Shown here piece by piece: positions 11,852 through 22,480 of a stretch of 64,000 bases of DNA. A program made the translations under genes and the position numbers. The notes below the pieces were generated by a model. The model made no database searches. It had not been told where the DNA came from and saw nothing but the letters and a program-made list of their open reading frames with translations. The stretch's first letter is position 1, and each line of letters opens with the position of its first letter. This stretch comes from Cryptomeria japonica (lineage: Eukaryota > Streptophyta > Pinopsida > Cupressales > Cupressaceae): contig NC_081413.1 of the NCBI RefSeq assembly GCF_030272615.1, positions 337,680,802 through 337,744,801 on the forward strand. The letters run 5' to 3'.

Positions 11852-11863
11852 TGGTATTAGAGC
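11852..11863 (+). other. Primer binding site of element 2
   Basis: TGGTATTAGAGC, two bases after the LTR, is one base off the plant initiator-Met tRNA primer site TGGTATCAGAGC. Confidence 0.75.
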
Positions 11864-11920
11864 CTGGTCCTCTATTTATAGAAGCCTAACAGCTTGAGGA
11901 GGATTCTGAAACCAATACCG

Positions 11921-12961
11921 ATGGAAATTTTGAGACAACAGTTGGAAGGGGTTCTTGAAGATTTTGATGCGGAAAAATTAAACAATATCAAACTGGAAGA
12001 AGAACTCAGATCCACTTGAGAATTCATCAAAGCATTTCAAGAAAACCTAGTCATGGCATAGAGTAAGAGAAAATAATTTCTTGAGTAACTACAAAAACAA
12101 GATGATGAAGAAAAAGAAACTCTTAGAGATATTGCAGAGAAACTGAGACAAGAGAACAGTAACATGAATAATGAGATGCAAGACTTAACCATGAGACTAT
12201 GTAAGGATATTGAAGATAGAAAGAATAATTAGGAAGATTTGTCCAGATGACTTAATGAAAGATCAGATGAATCTATAAGGCTTAGTCATGAAAATGATAT
12301 GCTTAAAACAAAGTTGATTTAGATGCAACATGACAAAGAGAAACTTATGAGACAAGTTAGCACTCTGGAAAATGAGTTGGTCACTGCAAATGAATACAAA
12401 GACAAATTCAAAAAGAGCTCAGACAAGCTTGATGATATGCTGAAAAGTCAAAAACCTGATGGAGAAACAAAAGGACTTGGATTTGAACATGGAGAAAGTT
12501 TTGGAACTGCAAATAATCATTATCACAATAAACCGGTAAGCCAATCGAATGCTTATAAATTCAATGGAAATTTTTTTAATTGTAACAAATTTGGTCATAG
12601 AGAAAATCAATGCAGATATAAGAATAATCAGAATACAAACTCATTTACCAGTCAATGTTCCAAATGCAATAAATATAGTCATCAATCAAATGATTGTAGA
12701 ATTAATGTAAAATGCTATGCTCGTGGTAGATTTGGACATTTATCTAATCAATGCAGAACTCAACCCAAGCAAGGTTATGGAAAAGATATTCAAAGAAACA
12801 ATGTAACTTGTTATGCATGCAACAAGATTGGGCATACTGCAAGATTTTGCAGAAGCAAGAATGTACCAGAAAACAACAGAGGATCTAATGACAAAGGAAA
12901 GGAAAAGGTGAATGATATCAAGCAAGAATTCTCTAAACAATGGGTCAAGAAGATACATTAG
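11921..12961 (+). pseudogene. Element 2 ORF1: coiled coil plus four zinc knuckles (Gag-like)
   Basis: From the ATG at 11921 a single frame of 347 codons runs to TAG at 12961. Several in-frame stops lie in its first third, but I see no frameshift. The start is supported by element C, whose ORF1 begins with a matching segment (MALEKQLKMVLEDYD there, MEILRQQLEGVLEDFD here). Residues 1 to about 150 are heptad-rich coiled coil. A KGLGFEHG motif follows, then four CCHC-type knuckles: FNCNKFGHRENQC (first Cys replaced), CSKCNKYSHQSNDC, CYARGRFGHLSNQC (second Cys replaced) and CYACNKIGHTARFC. The tail is Lys-rich. It probably binds element RNA. No capsid-type Gag domain is visible, unlike element A. 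Confidence 0.8.
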
Positions 12962-13354
12962 AGAAATGGTGAATCTAGCTCTGCATCGACAGAACAAAAC
13001 AATCCTGCACCGATAGGAAATTCTTCATCTAACTAAGGAATAATCCTTAGGGGTAAGGCAACTAATTGAAGATCATGCATTTTTCCCCTCAGATGATGGT
13101 AAGAAGTCATAATCCTTCTTTACCGGCACATATGTTGAGTTACAATGGAAATTCACTAATTGACAAAGCATTTAATGTGGTTGTTAAGTTAACTTTTTGG
13201 TTATAAAGCATCAAAGTTTCTCATTTTGACTCACCAAGTATTCGAAGAGCACAAAAGTAGAGCATCGACATTCAAGAAGCGAAGCAACAAAGATTTTCTA
13301 GCGAATCCAAGGTTTTCACTTGCATTCGATAGAAAAAGGTATTTATTTTATGTC

Positions 13355-16300
13355 ATGGCTTCTTCATCTTTTGTTCTTGAATTCATAGCAAACCCTACTA
13401 TTGTGGAGAATATCAAACGTCTTAGACTAGTTTCTAAGATAATTCCTAAGATAGCTAAGATGGACGACTCTATTAGAGCATTTTCAAAAATTCCGAAGAG
13501 AGTTGCATTCGAAGAAGACCCTAGGGCATACATTTACTGTAATATTGAAGATTAGGGTCTGAGGATATAAGGAACATGTTTTTTAATGTGATCACAAACA
13601 ACCAAGGTGTAATCAAACCTAAACATAAGATTGTGGAAGATTTAGAATTGGTAGACATCCTTCATATTCTTGAATTCGAAGATGAAATTGTTCGATATGT
13701 TCTAAGTAGAGTTCACGGTGAGTTCTTATGGCTTGACTCCATCTTGAAAATTACCAAGGAAGCTATTAAAGTTGTTACATGTTTACCCTCTACTGGCACA
13801 AGGCTTGAGAAGAAGAAGAAAATTCCAAACAAAGATGTTATGAATCTAACCGGTGCTACATCTGATAATAGATCACTCAGGGTAAGTGACATAACTGATT
13901 ATAATGTTAAATATGCTAGCATGGTTACTGGTTACAAGGTCGCACATATGAATAGGTTGAATTTTGTTTCTAGTCTATGCATTCATAGTGCTTATGAAAT
14001 GGTAAAGAATAATGCAAAAATCGATCTTTATGAATGGTTAAAAGATGAATTGATAGAGAAATTGGACAAAATCAACGATGATAAAAAGGGAACATTCAAA
14101 TTTGGGAATTTTTCATGTATGTTTGATCCTATACTTCTCAAAGGAGACTCCTGACATATTCCATAGAGACTTTTCCTATGATGTTTCTATTGGAAAATAG
14201 ATTAAGGGGGCAATTTCCGGCATGGGTTTAGAAGAAAACACGCAGGTAAAGGAATACTTCAAAAAATTTCAAGCAAGAATGAAGAAAAGGGAAAGAATCC
14301 CTCAGAGTATTGTTGATAAGTATGACAAATTGATATGTTTTGTTATAAAGAGAGATGAGACATGGATGGAGGCTATCAAACCTAGAACTGTTTGGGTAAC
14401 AAAAATGGGATATGAAGTGGACACCAACATTCTGGAATCTTATGCCAAGATACTTCTAGATGCCCCACTGGAACCTACTGAGAAGATCTTTGGCATTGTT
14501 GAAACCATAGAGAAAGATGTTTCTATTCAGAAGCAAAGAAAGAAAAGGGATAAAATATTGAAAGATGCTTCAAAATTTGTTGAAGATGTTACCAGGGGAT
14601 TATTGGAACTTGATCAGTTGAATGGTGTTGCTGCAAGCATGAAAGAAAGAAAGTCTGACTAGAAACCAATAACACATGTTTCCCCTGTTGTTACCTCATC
14701 CGAGACTGATAGTGACAAAGCTGGAGAATTTAAAAAGGTGGATAGGAAGAAGAGAAAATCTGCACTGACACCCGCACCTGCTCCATCACCTAAGAAGACA
14801 AGCACACTTAGGAAGAAAGAACAAGCTATGAGAGAGCTTAGAGGTTCAAAGAAGAAGATTGCATAGAAGAAACCGACACCAAAGAAATCTGATACACTTT
14901 CCCCGAAAGAGCTCGTTAATGAAATAACTCAGGATGGTAATCTCAACAATGTCAGTAAGTTTTATCATTCTTTTAATGATTCTGATAAGGACACTATTGA
15001 AGAAAGCATAATCTTGTATTTAGATATATATAAGAAATTTCTTATTGAGGTCATTGTTGTTCTTCCCAATGACTTATATCTAAGAATTGAAGCAGAAAGA
15101 ATGTCTATCATGGAATTGGACAAGAAATTAAAGGTTGAAGCACTGTTGGTTGTTCATCTAGCTAAGTCTAGACAAGAAATAGATGAATTGATAGCTTAAG
15201 CTAGAAAAAATGGTTTTGTAAGTGGTCATCGGAAAGTAAGCCTCATGGTTGGTAGGACAAAGGAAATCATAGATGAGACAGCAGACAAATGGGATATTTT
15301 CTTTGTGGAGAAAGAGAAAAGAGAAGAAAAAGAAAGACAAAAGGCTAACAAATCATTTACTAAGGTATATCAAAAAGGGGATAAAGGGAAGAATAAGGTT
15401 GGTCGTGTTCCTGACTTAACAATAAAAGATAACTTACCACCACTGGCTCAGGACACCCCACCAGTAGTAGCAGAGGTACATGTAGAAGTGTAGAATCAGC
15501 CCGCTGAAAAGACATCAGAGGAAGAAAATGCAACAGATGTGGTTGATCCCAAGTCAAACGTTCTATTCATGATGAAGGTTGGTACTCAGGACATCAACAT
15601 TACAATGGATGATACCTTTATTCCAGAAATTAGTAAGGACCAGCCTATTGACACTCCTTTAAATATTGATATTGATAATATAATTGTTGAAGATAAAGAA
15701 ATTTTTGAGGAGAAGAAATCAGAATCTGTAAATGTTGAGATACCGACAGATAAAGCACAAGAACTGATAGCATCTAAACTGGCAAAGGATAAGAATAAGA
15801 ATAAGGAAGAGGAAGAGATTAAGATAGATGAACAGAAAATAGAGGAAGGGACAAAGAAATGTAGAACCTAGCACTTATCCCAGTACTTCAAATTTGGTTT
15901 TCAGACCAACATCTGTCACAAAAGTACTTTTGGATTCTATAAAGAAGATAATAGAGTGTAATGCCTTAGCATTTAAGTCTATCGATGATTCTCTATCGAT
16001 TTTGTAGATGATTGCATCAGAGTGCAAGGTAGATCATATTGTTGGCTCAATAGGTAAATTGGACACATTGTCCAAATTCATTTCTACTAACATTGAGACA
16101 TTAGACAAGATAAATGAGAAGACTATTCAAGAAAAAGTTGATAAAGAAAAGGAAGAATTCTTTGAAAAAACAATAAAGGAATGTACACATCAAATTGATA
16201 CACTACTATCGACATTGAATTCTACCATTTTGGAGTATAAGGGATTATATTGGGAAGCTTGCAAACCTCATCAATTAATAGAAGATATTGATGAACAGAT

Positions 16301-16688
16301 TAGAAAAACTCAAAAGGAAATTGACGATATTGCAGATAATATAATTGGTTCTTCGGAACTAACATCAATCATAGAATAGGAGATGGCTATTCATGACGAG
16401 AAGATTAAAAATCTTGAAAAAGAAAAGGCACGACTGAAAATGAAAACTACGGAGTTGAAGAATAAGCTTGGTCCAAGATTGGACAATCTAATCACTCACC
16501 AGAATGCACTATCAAAGGCTACAATTCAAGGAGATAGATCACCGGAACAACAAATGCACTATCTTACCAGAATGATCAGACAAACAAAAACAATAATTAC
16601 CGATAGTACAAAGTTCATGCAGGGTTTGAACTTAGTTCTTGTAGATATTTTTCAAGTTGTACACAACAGACTTCAAGGTTCTAAGTAA
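13355..16688 (+). pseudogene. Element 2 ORF2: conserved protein of unknown function
   Basis: I do not recognise this protein. About 1,110 codons from the ATG at 13355 are readable with roughly three frame changes (near 13560, 14160 and 15870) and several stops. In order: an N-terminal domain with DPRAYIYCNIED; a globular-looking domain with FEDEIVRYVLSRVHGEFLWL; a GATSDNRSLRVSDITD segment; a domain with MGYEVDTNILESYAKILLDA; a Lys/Pro-rich, nuclear-signal-like stretch (about 14740-14890); an ESIILYLDIYKKFLIEV segment; acidic linkers; and a C-terminal coiled coil (16008-16688). No transmembrane segment, protease or polymerase motif is seen. Element C keeps the same order of segments, and D keeps the acidic and C-terminal parts. 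An envelope-like protein of Sirevirus type is a possible but unproven relative. Confidence 0.7.
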
Positions 16689-16855
16689 TTTTTTGAACTT
16701 TTGACATCCTTTGTCATTGATGTCAAAGGGGGAGTGGTATAGTGAGAAAAATGTACAGTTAACAAATCATTTGCTCAGGGGGAGAACTCACCATTTTGGA
16801 TTCATAGTTTTTGATTTTTCTCATGAGTGTTGCCATCAATGCCAAAGGGGGAGAT
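16689..16855 (+). promoter_or_regulatory. Element 2 polypurine tract region
   Basis: Three purine motifs occur in 167 bp: TCAAAGGGGGAGTGG at about 16723, CTCAGGGGGAGAAC at about 16776, and CCAAAGGGGGAGAT at about 16842, which abuts the 3' LTR. The first and last follow TCATTGATG or CATCAATG motifs. Confidence 0.75.
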
Positions 16856-17762
16856 TGTTGGCATTATACACTTAGATGAGAATGGTGGATGTTGTCATTG
16901 ATGGCAACAAGGTTCCATAGGTTCACACCGACAATAGACTTCACCTACCGGAACCAACAGATACAATAAGGCTTATTCACATCGGCATCCAGTTTACACC
17001 AGTAGAAGATTATACCGGCATTCCAGGCCGACTTGGCAATAGTATGATTTATGCGAAATTAATTGTAATGTAAATTATAATTATATGGTTGACATATTGT
17101 ATTTTAAAGACTCATATATTTATGAGTTCTTGTAGGTCATTTGGTATGTAGTAAGGAAGTGGTAATATGAGATAAGATAGGATATGATATCGAATAGTTG
17201 AATATGCATTTTGATGTGTTTATTTTGGAGCAAATAAGAAGTAGAGCAAAGCGAAGATTATTATGTGTAAGAAGAATCATTTGACAACATACCGGCTAGG
17301 GTTTTTGGCAGAGGCAGAACCGGTATCAGACAGAGCATAACATCAAACTCATCCAGCATTTTGATGCAAGTTGTAAGAGTTCATTTTTATATTTACATCA
17401 GTGTTGTAGTCAGTGTGACTCCATCTTTGTTGTTGAGCAGTGAGCTCTAGGCAGTTGGCCTTCCTACATGTGCAGGCCCCCTTTTGTACTAAGTAATATT
17501 TATTCATATGGCCAGTGAGTAAATATTGTGGGTCATAAATCCCACCAAGGTTTTTACCTTATCAGGTTTCCTTGCCAAAATATTTGTGTTATGGTGTGCA
17601 TTGATGTTGATTCCTTTGTTTCTCTTTACTGCATTATTATTTGTTTACCAGTATATTAATATTAGTTAAAGAATTGCAAATAAGTTTAAATCTTTCATTA
17701 ACTAGTTAGACACTGATTCACCCCCCACCTCAGTGTCTTTGGGATTAACCAAATATCTAATA
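16856..17762 (+). repeat. Element 2 3' LTR
   Basis: Starts TGTTGGCATTATACAC, ends AAATATCTAATA, with the terminal CA changed to TA. It is homologous to 10970-11849 throughout, with scattered substitutions and small indels, one of about 20 bp near 16935. Confidence 0.85.
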
Positions 17763-18572
17763 GCTTTTGGTGGGAACCCTCACATACAAATATGTGAACT
17801 TGAGACTGAAGACGTTGATGTTGTATGTGAGTTGAGAGTAAGAAGGGAGATTGAGAAATAATAGAGACTATATGCCTGAGAGTTCTTTCACAGAGAGTTA
17901 GAGTGTGGAGTTAGTAGGTTGAACCAATGAGAGGTTCTGACCGACAGAGACAAAGTAATCGGTAAACTGTTATAATCTTAACAATCAAGCGTACTGGTAG
18001 AGATTTCATGGTTAAGAAGGCATCTAAGTGTGATACTATGTAGGGTGAGGTTTTGAGAAAGAGAAGAGAGGTAGAGAGTAATCGGTAAGAGATCAGAGAG
18101 AAATCTGATAACTGATAGAAGAAGGACTAGTGAAACAGAGAAAGGTGATAACCGACAGACATCAGTTGATCAGGTGTTGCAGAACTCATTTGCAACTAGG
18201 TGTTATCATTGCATAAAAATTATATTGCATTGAATTACACCAAGTTGGTTCTTGGTGCAGGGGTTGGTGCTCCTTGGGTTGGTGCCCTAAATCATTTGTA
18301 ACCTATTGTTTCATTGTGAGGTTGGATTGGAGCAGTAGACTCTAGCAACATTTCTCACTGAGGTTTTTCTCATATAGGGTTTTCCTCGTACATCTGATGT
18401 TGTGGGTTATGCATTTGTGTGTTTTCCTCTTTTGATATCCTCTCATATCTTACTGGTTTTATTTCTTAGTGTTTAGGTTGTCAACCAGTACTCAAAGCTT
18501 AGTTTAAAGAGACAAGATTTTTAGGAACCATAGATTCACCCCCCTCTCAGTGGTACATTATGTTAAAAAACA
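17763..18572 (+). repeat. Element 1 3' LTR, second arm
   Basis: Non-coding sequence right after element 2. It ends with the U5 pattern: a GAGGTTTTTCTC segment, GATTCACCCCCCTCTCAG at about 18533, and a terminus at TAAAAAACA (18572). G1 LTR sequence begins immediately afterwards. Assignment to element 1 is by position. Confidence 0.55.
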
Positions 18573-19157
18573 ATCAAAATATAAAAAATCTATATTACAT
18601 GCAATGATAAAAGATAAAGAGAAGACAAAGCATGTAGCTAAACCCCTCTTGTTCAAGATACAAGTGTGACAAAGTCCTTGGTATGTGCTTGTTAGTAAGA
18701 TTTTCTACAAGATAGCTGCAACTTAATGCTAGTATAATTATGTCCAAGAGAGTGTAGAGAGGAATATGAGAGAAAGAGTGCAATATGAGAGCCAAGAACC
18801 CAAGAAGGGAAGCTCTCCAAATGAGCTAGGATGGATTTTTAAACTTGAAGGAGGCGCAGAGAGCCGTCATGGAAAAAAATGAACCAAAGGACATGCATCG
18901 ACCAACGTTTGAGTCTTTGTTAGATTTGAAATTTTGTAGGTTTATTGGGATGTTAGTGCAGCATGAGGAGTTCCATGCATCGTGCTTGCATCTTACCAAA
19001 GATAAGCCCAAAGGGGTTTTTGAGGCATATAGAGGCACTTTGTCTTTTGAGCCCATGATGTCAAAATAGTAGAATTTTGATCATGAGTTTTCCATTAATG
19101 CACCAAGCGCCATGTGTAAGTTTCATAAATGCATTGGACACAATTTTGGACACTACA
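18573..19157 (-). repeat. G1 3' LTR (truncated)
   Basis: Homologous to 46593-47185. The match stops abruptly at 19157 (GGACACTACA), the U3 start on the minus strand. About 340 bp of the other LTR end is missing, replaced by the end of element 1. A minus-strand frame (18795-18595) is shared with the 5' LTR copy but is most likely chance. Confidence 0.8.
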
Positions 19158-19171
19158 GTTTTTCCCCTTTA
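19158..19171 (-). promoter_or_regulatory. G1 polypurine tract
   Basis: On the minus strand TTAAAGGGGAAAAAC abuts the LTR start TGTAGTGTCC. It primes plus-strand synthesis and sets the orientation of G1. Confidence 0.75.
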
Positions 19172-20030
19172 ATGGACTGTTCAGCTTAAGGGATCAATCA
19201 TACTAAAGTAGTTAAAAATAATTCATTATTAAGCCCATGTAGTACAATTAATGTAGTAGGTGCAATAAATACTTATCCCAAAAGAGATCTTGTAGGGCTC
19301 GTAGAGGTCGAGTCAATGATCATGGGCGATGCCCCGAAATCTCCCTGAGGAACCATAGTATTCCACATGATGAATTCCATACTACAAAACTTGAAAATTT
19401 CTCAGCATGAAAAATAGAGGAAGCTACTTTAGCGAGAATAATTCTTAAGGAGTGTTAGTATTGATGGAAAAGAAAAATCTGATAAAGGCAAGTATATGCC
19501 CCCTCATCTTTTTCCCCCAACAAGGTGGGGAAATAAGGAAGGGAAACAAGCCAAAATCGTCCCAAAAGGAGCAAGAAAAATTTGGGAAAATTTAGGCTAT
19601 AAACTTGAAAGTGGGACCTGATGAGGGTTATTTTCACTATTCACTGAGAGTATTTGAGCTAAGATTTGAACAAAGTCTGAGCAAAAATTCCACGCAAATG
19701 AGAGCACTTAGCTAGTAGGATAGAGGAGTTGCAGGTCACAATTGAGCAGGGTGATAAGCTTGACTAGGTATAGTGCAAAACACCCATTAATTTATTATTT
19801 TATGCATTTTTGGAGCTTTTTTAGTCCGAATGACTACCCAAGCGTCTAGGGGACACGCTTCTGTCTAGGCAACACCTTATCATCTCTGATAGGTGCATTC
19901 ATCCAAATGATGTGTTGGCATCTGATTGGGGTGCTATCATCCATAAGACGTGCTAACATCTTATGGGTGCATAGGTGTCGACAAAGTAATAAAGATGGAG
20001 ATTAATATAATTGCTTTCCTATGTGCAGAG
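19172..20030. other. G1 3' non-coding stretch
   Basis: No convincing coding sequence on either strand. The stretch ends with a pyrimidine-rich segment and TATGTGCAG (about 20020-20028) just before the first readable PMD codons. This could be a 3' splice site of an intron in the antisense gene. Confidence 0.4.
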
Positions 20031-20979
20031 ATTGCTTGAGATACAGAAGCATACTTTGGGGCATCTGTTGCATACTTTACGCGGTTAGGTAGAAGAACTA
20101 TCAATGACCAATAAACAAATTCTCTAAAGAGTAGGTCTATGGTGGACGTTCACTCTACCTGAGTTTCAGTTCTAAGCCTTGATGCTATGGGTGTTGATGG
20201 AGAGATGGGATGTAGACACCATGTCATTCCATCTACCGATGTGGGATATGACGGTGACTTTGATTTACATGTACCACATCCTCTAACTTCCCTTTAGAGG
20301 GAGTAGGTGTCACCAACCATACTGTTTGCTATGGAGTTGGGTAGACAATAGGAGTGGGCCCTAGGGTGGAGGATCAATGCAACAAGGCATGTGTATCTGC
20401 AAGTGCTGGGCTAAGGGTGAGTGCCATTTCTCTTGGTATGATGCATTATAATAGCGATTGTTGCATGATGGATGCTTACAAATGGTCGAGGCTCGAAGCT
20501 GACTGCAAGGTTCATGCCTCTAATATGAGAGATGGAGGAGACGAAGATAGTGTACGCATGGGGTCATAGCATGTTGGCCCACCTATACTATGAGCTCTCT
20601 TGGTATGTTCACCATGAGTACCAGAGTCTCACAACATGCGCCCTCCTATACCTTTAGGCCTTTGAGCATATCACCTATATGTGGCTAGTTAGATTTCCAG
20701 CACCCATGTCGTTAGACATGCCACTACCACTTCAGTATCCATTATAGTGCAATGGATGGTAGACAAGAGACCTTATGTTTTGGAGGGTCACTCTAGATCA
20801 GCTCGAGATTAGAGACATCGTTTGGTAGCCATTCTGAGACATGGGGGTTTAGGTTATAGACTGCACACATCTCCCTCAGATGCAGCGAGACCAGTTCTTA
20901 CTCAGTCGCTAGGATTATGTCGTGATGCCTTACTCCAGGTGGTGATGCATGTAGTAGTTTGGACATGCGTAGACTATCT
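20031..20979 (+). pseudogene. Plant mobile domain (PMD) pseudogene, N-terminal part, antisense in G1
   Basis: In the plus frames, interrupted by stops and frame changes, the stretch LMERWDVDTMSFHLP and MWDMTVTL (about 20195-20260) matches the hallmark of the plant mobile domain: hydrophobic-ERW, then E/D-T-x-x-F-H-L/M-P, then E/D-M-T-V/I-T-L. Further on, HSMLAHLYYELSWYVH and ALLYLQAFEHI correspond to the internal helices of that domain, and TRDLMFWRVTLDQLE to its later part. PMDs occur in host proteins and in transposons, both Mutator-like and Ty3/gypsy; their biochemical role in elements is unknown. The gene lies antisense between integrase and the 3' LTR. It is broken at 20979 by element A and is clearly dead. 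Confidence 0.65.
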
Positions 20980-22409
20980 TGTTGGAATTTTGAGTTTATT
21001 GGCATTTTGCATAGAGATTTCATTAATGATATGTTGTCATTGATGTCAATTGAACTGGTAAATGATATTCATGTCATTTCTGATATTGGCTAGTAACCGG
21101 TAAGAAGAGAGTTGTAGAAGATGTTGTAACCAGTATGTAAAGTTTATGAGTTGAACCGGTGAACCAGTGTAAAGGGTCAAACCTTTCTATGTAATGTAAC
21201 TGGTAAACCCTATCAGCTGTTAAACCTTGACCGATCAAGTTTGTTGGTTTATTATCTGATGAGTGGTAATGATGGAGACACATGTGATCATTGTATGAGG
21301 ATAAATTCAAATTGGTTTGGTGCATTTTCTTATTGTCTAGGTAAGCAACAAAGTGGATTGGATTTAATGCACAGCGTGTGAGGAGTTACAAAGTCCAATG
21401 GAGCGGTGATCATGGAGCGGTTGGAATTGTCTTGAAGAATGTGAAGAGATTGTCATGATTTCTAATGGTCAAGATTGAACCGACTTGTTTGTAATCTCAA
21501 TGATGAGAATTAGGTTTTTGTTGTGTTACCGACCTAATTCATATGTATTTAAGGTTGATGAAGTTGTTTGTAAAGGTTGTTGGCAAGATTGGTAGAAAAC
21601 CCGCTGGGTGTGTAGTTGCCCAACTAGTGAATGGATCTGCACTTTGAGTGAAGGCATATTGAAGCTTAGAAGGATCTGATCAAGCAAATGTAGTGCTACT
21701 CAGACAGAACAAGAAAACCTATTGTTCTCTAACAATTATAGTAGAAGTAAAATCCCTTAACTGGGTAAGCAATAACAAGCTTGGTTACTCATTAAATCCT
21801 ATAACAAGGTGGTCCATTAGCTTGGATTCTTAAATCCTCCACTGAGGTTATTCCTAACAAAGTATTGTGCTTCTAACAAGGCATATTTGTAAATCCCTTA
21901 ACTGGGTGATTCTTAACCGAAATTAGCTCTTAACAGGACTTATTGTAAAGCTCTAATAGTCTTTGGCTCCTAACAAGGATAACTTTGAAAGAGTTCAGAT
22001 AGCTCTCCTTGTGAGTCCCATCTCACTATGGTTTTTACCTATTTGGGTTTTCCATGTATAAACGTTTGTGTCAAGTGGTGAATGCTTTTGTGGCTGTGAT
22101 CTTATTTGTTGATTTGGTTAACTTCTGATAAGGCATTCTAAGTAGAAGCATTGAGAGATGAATATGTTGAGTTAAGATTAAGCATTGTTGATGTTTACAA
22201 GATTGAAGGTGTTTACTGTTAAAAGTTGTCATAACAGTTAAACCGGTTAATGTCAAGTATTCCTAAGAATATTGATCTTGACTAAGATATGTTTACTTTG
22301 TTTAACTAAGTTTGAGCTTGGCAACTTTGTATCAGTTTTTCAATATATTGATTCAGCCCCCCCCCCTCTCAGTATTCTACCAGATACTTATTCTTTCATC
22401 ATACCATCA
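20980..22409 (+). repeat. Element A 5' LTR
   Basis: 1,430 bp, starting TGTTGGAATTTTGAG and ending CATACCATCA. U3 motif GTTGTCATTGATGTCAAT at 21033-21050. A long C-run before CTCTCAGTATTC lies about 50 bp from the end. Three other copies occur in the window (1-200, 5377-6810, 26561-28005). Confidence 0.92.
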
Positions 22410-22411
22410 AT

Positions 22412-22423
22412 TGGTATCAGAGC
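22412..22423 (+). other. Primer binding site of element A
   Basis: TGGTATCAGAGC, an exact match to the plant initiator-Met tRNA primer site, two bases after the LTR. Confidence 0.9.
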
Positions 22424-22480
22424 TATCCAGGTCCTCATAATTGAAAATCCTAATAGCTTGAGGAAAAGATCTTGTAGATA

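Larger units (their letters stand above)
10970..17762 (+). mobile_element. Pol-less copia-like LTR element 2
   Basis: A complete 6.8-kb element: 5' LTR 10970-11849, PBS, ORF1, ORF2, PPT, 3' LTR 16856-17762. No protease, integrase, RT or RNase H motif can be found in any frame between the LTRs. The LTRs are clearly homologous but have diverged (880 and 907 bp). The flanking 5-mers (TATTT and GCTTT) match poorly, so the target-site duplication is not convincing. It shares ORF1 and ORF2 with element C and ORF2 with D. Confidence 0.85.
4195..18572 (+). mobile_element. Ty1/copia element 1 (5' truncated, with two nested insertions)
   Basis: The order gag, protease, integrase, RT, RNase H is the copia order. 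The 5' LTR and PBS are missing; the sequence starts inside gag next to a gypsy scrap. A family-A solo LTR (5377-6810) sits in the protease region. The 3' LTR begins after the PPT at about 10084, is interrupted by element 2 (10970-17762), and appears to end at 18572, where G1 LTR sequence resumes. Reading the two LTR arms as one unit is an inference from position and from the copia-type U5 end at about 18530. Confidence 0.7.

Noticed and set aside
10965-17767. Target duplication for element 2
   Set aside because: TATTT versus GCTTT share only three bases; not convincing without alignment to an empty LTR copy.
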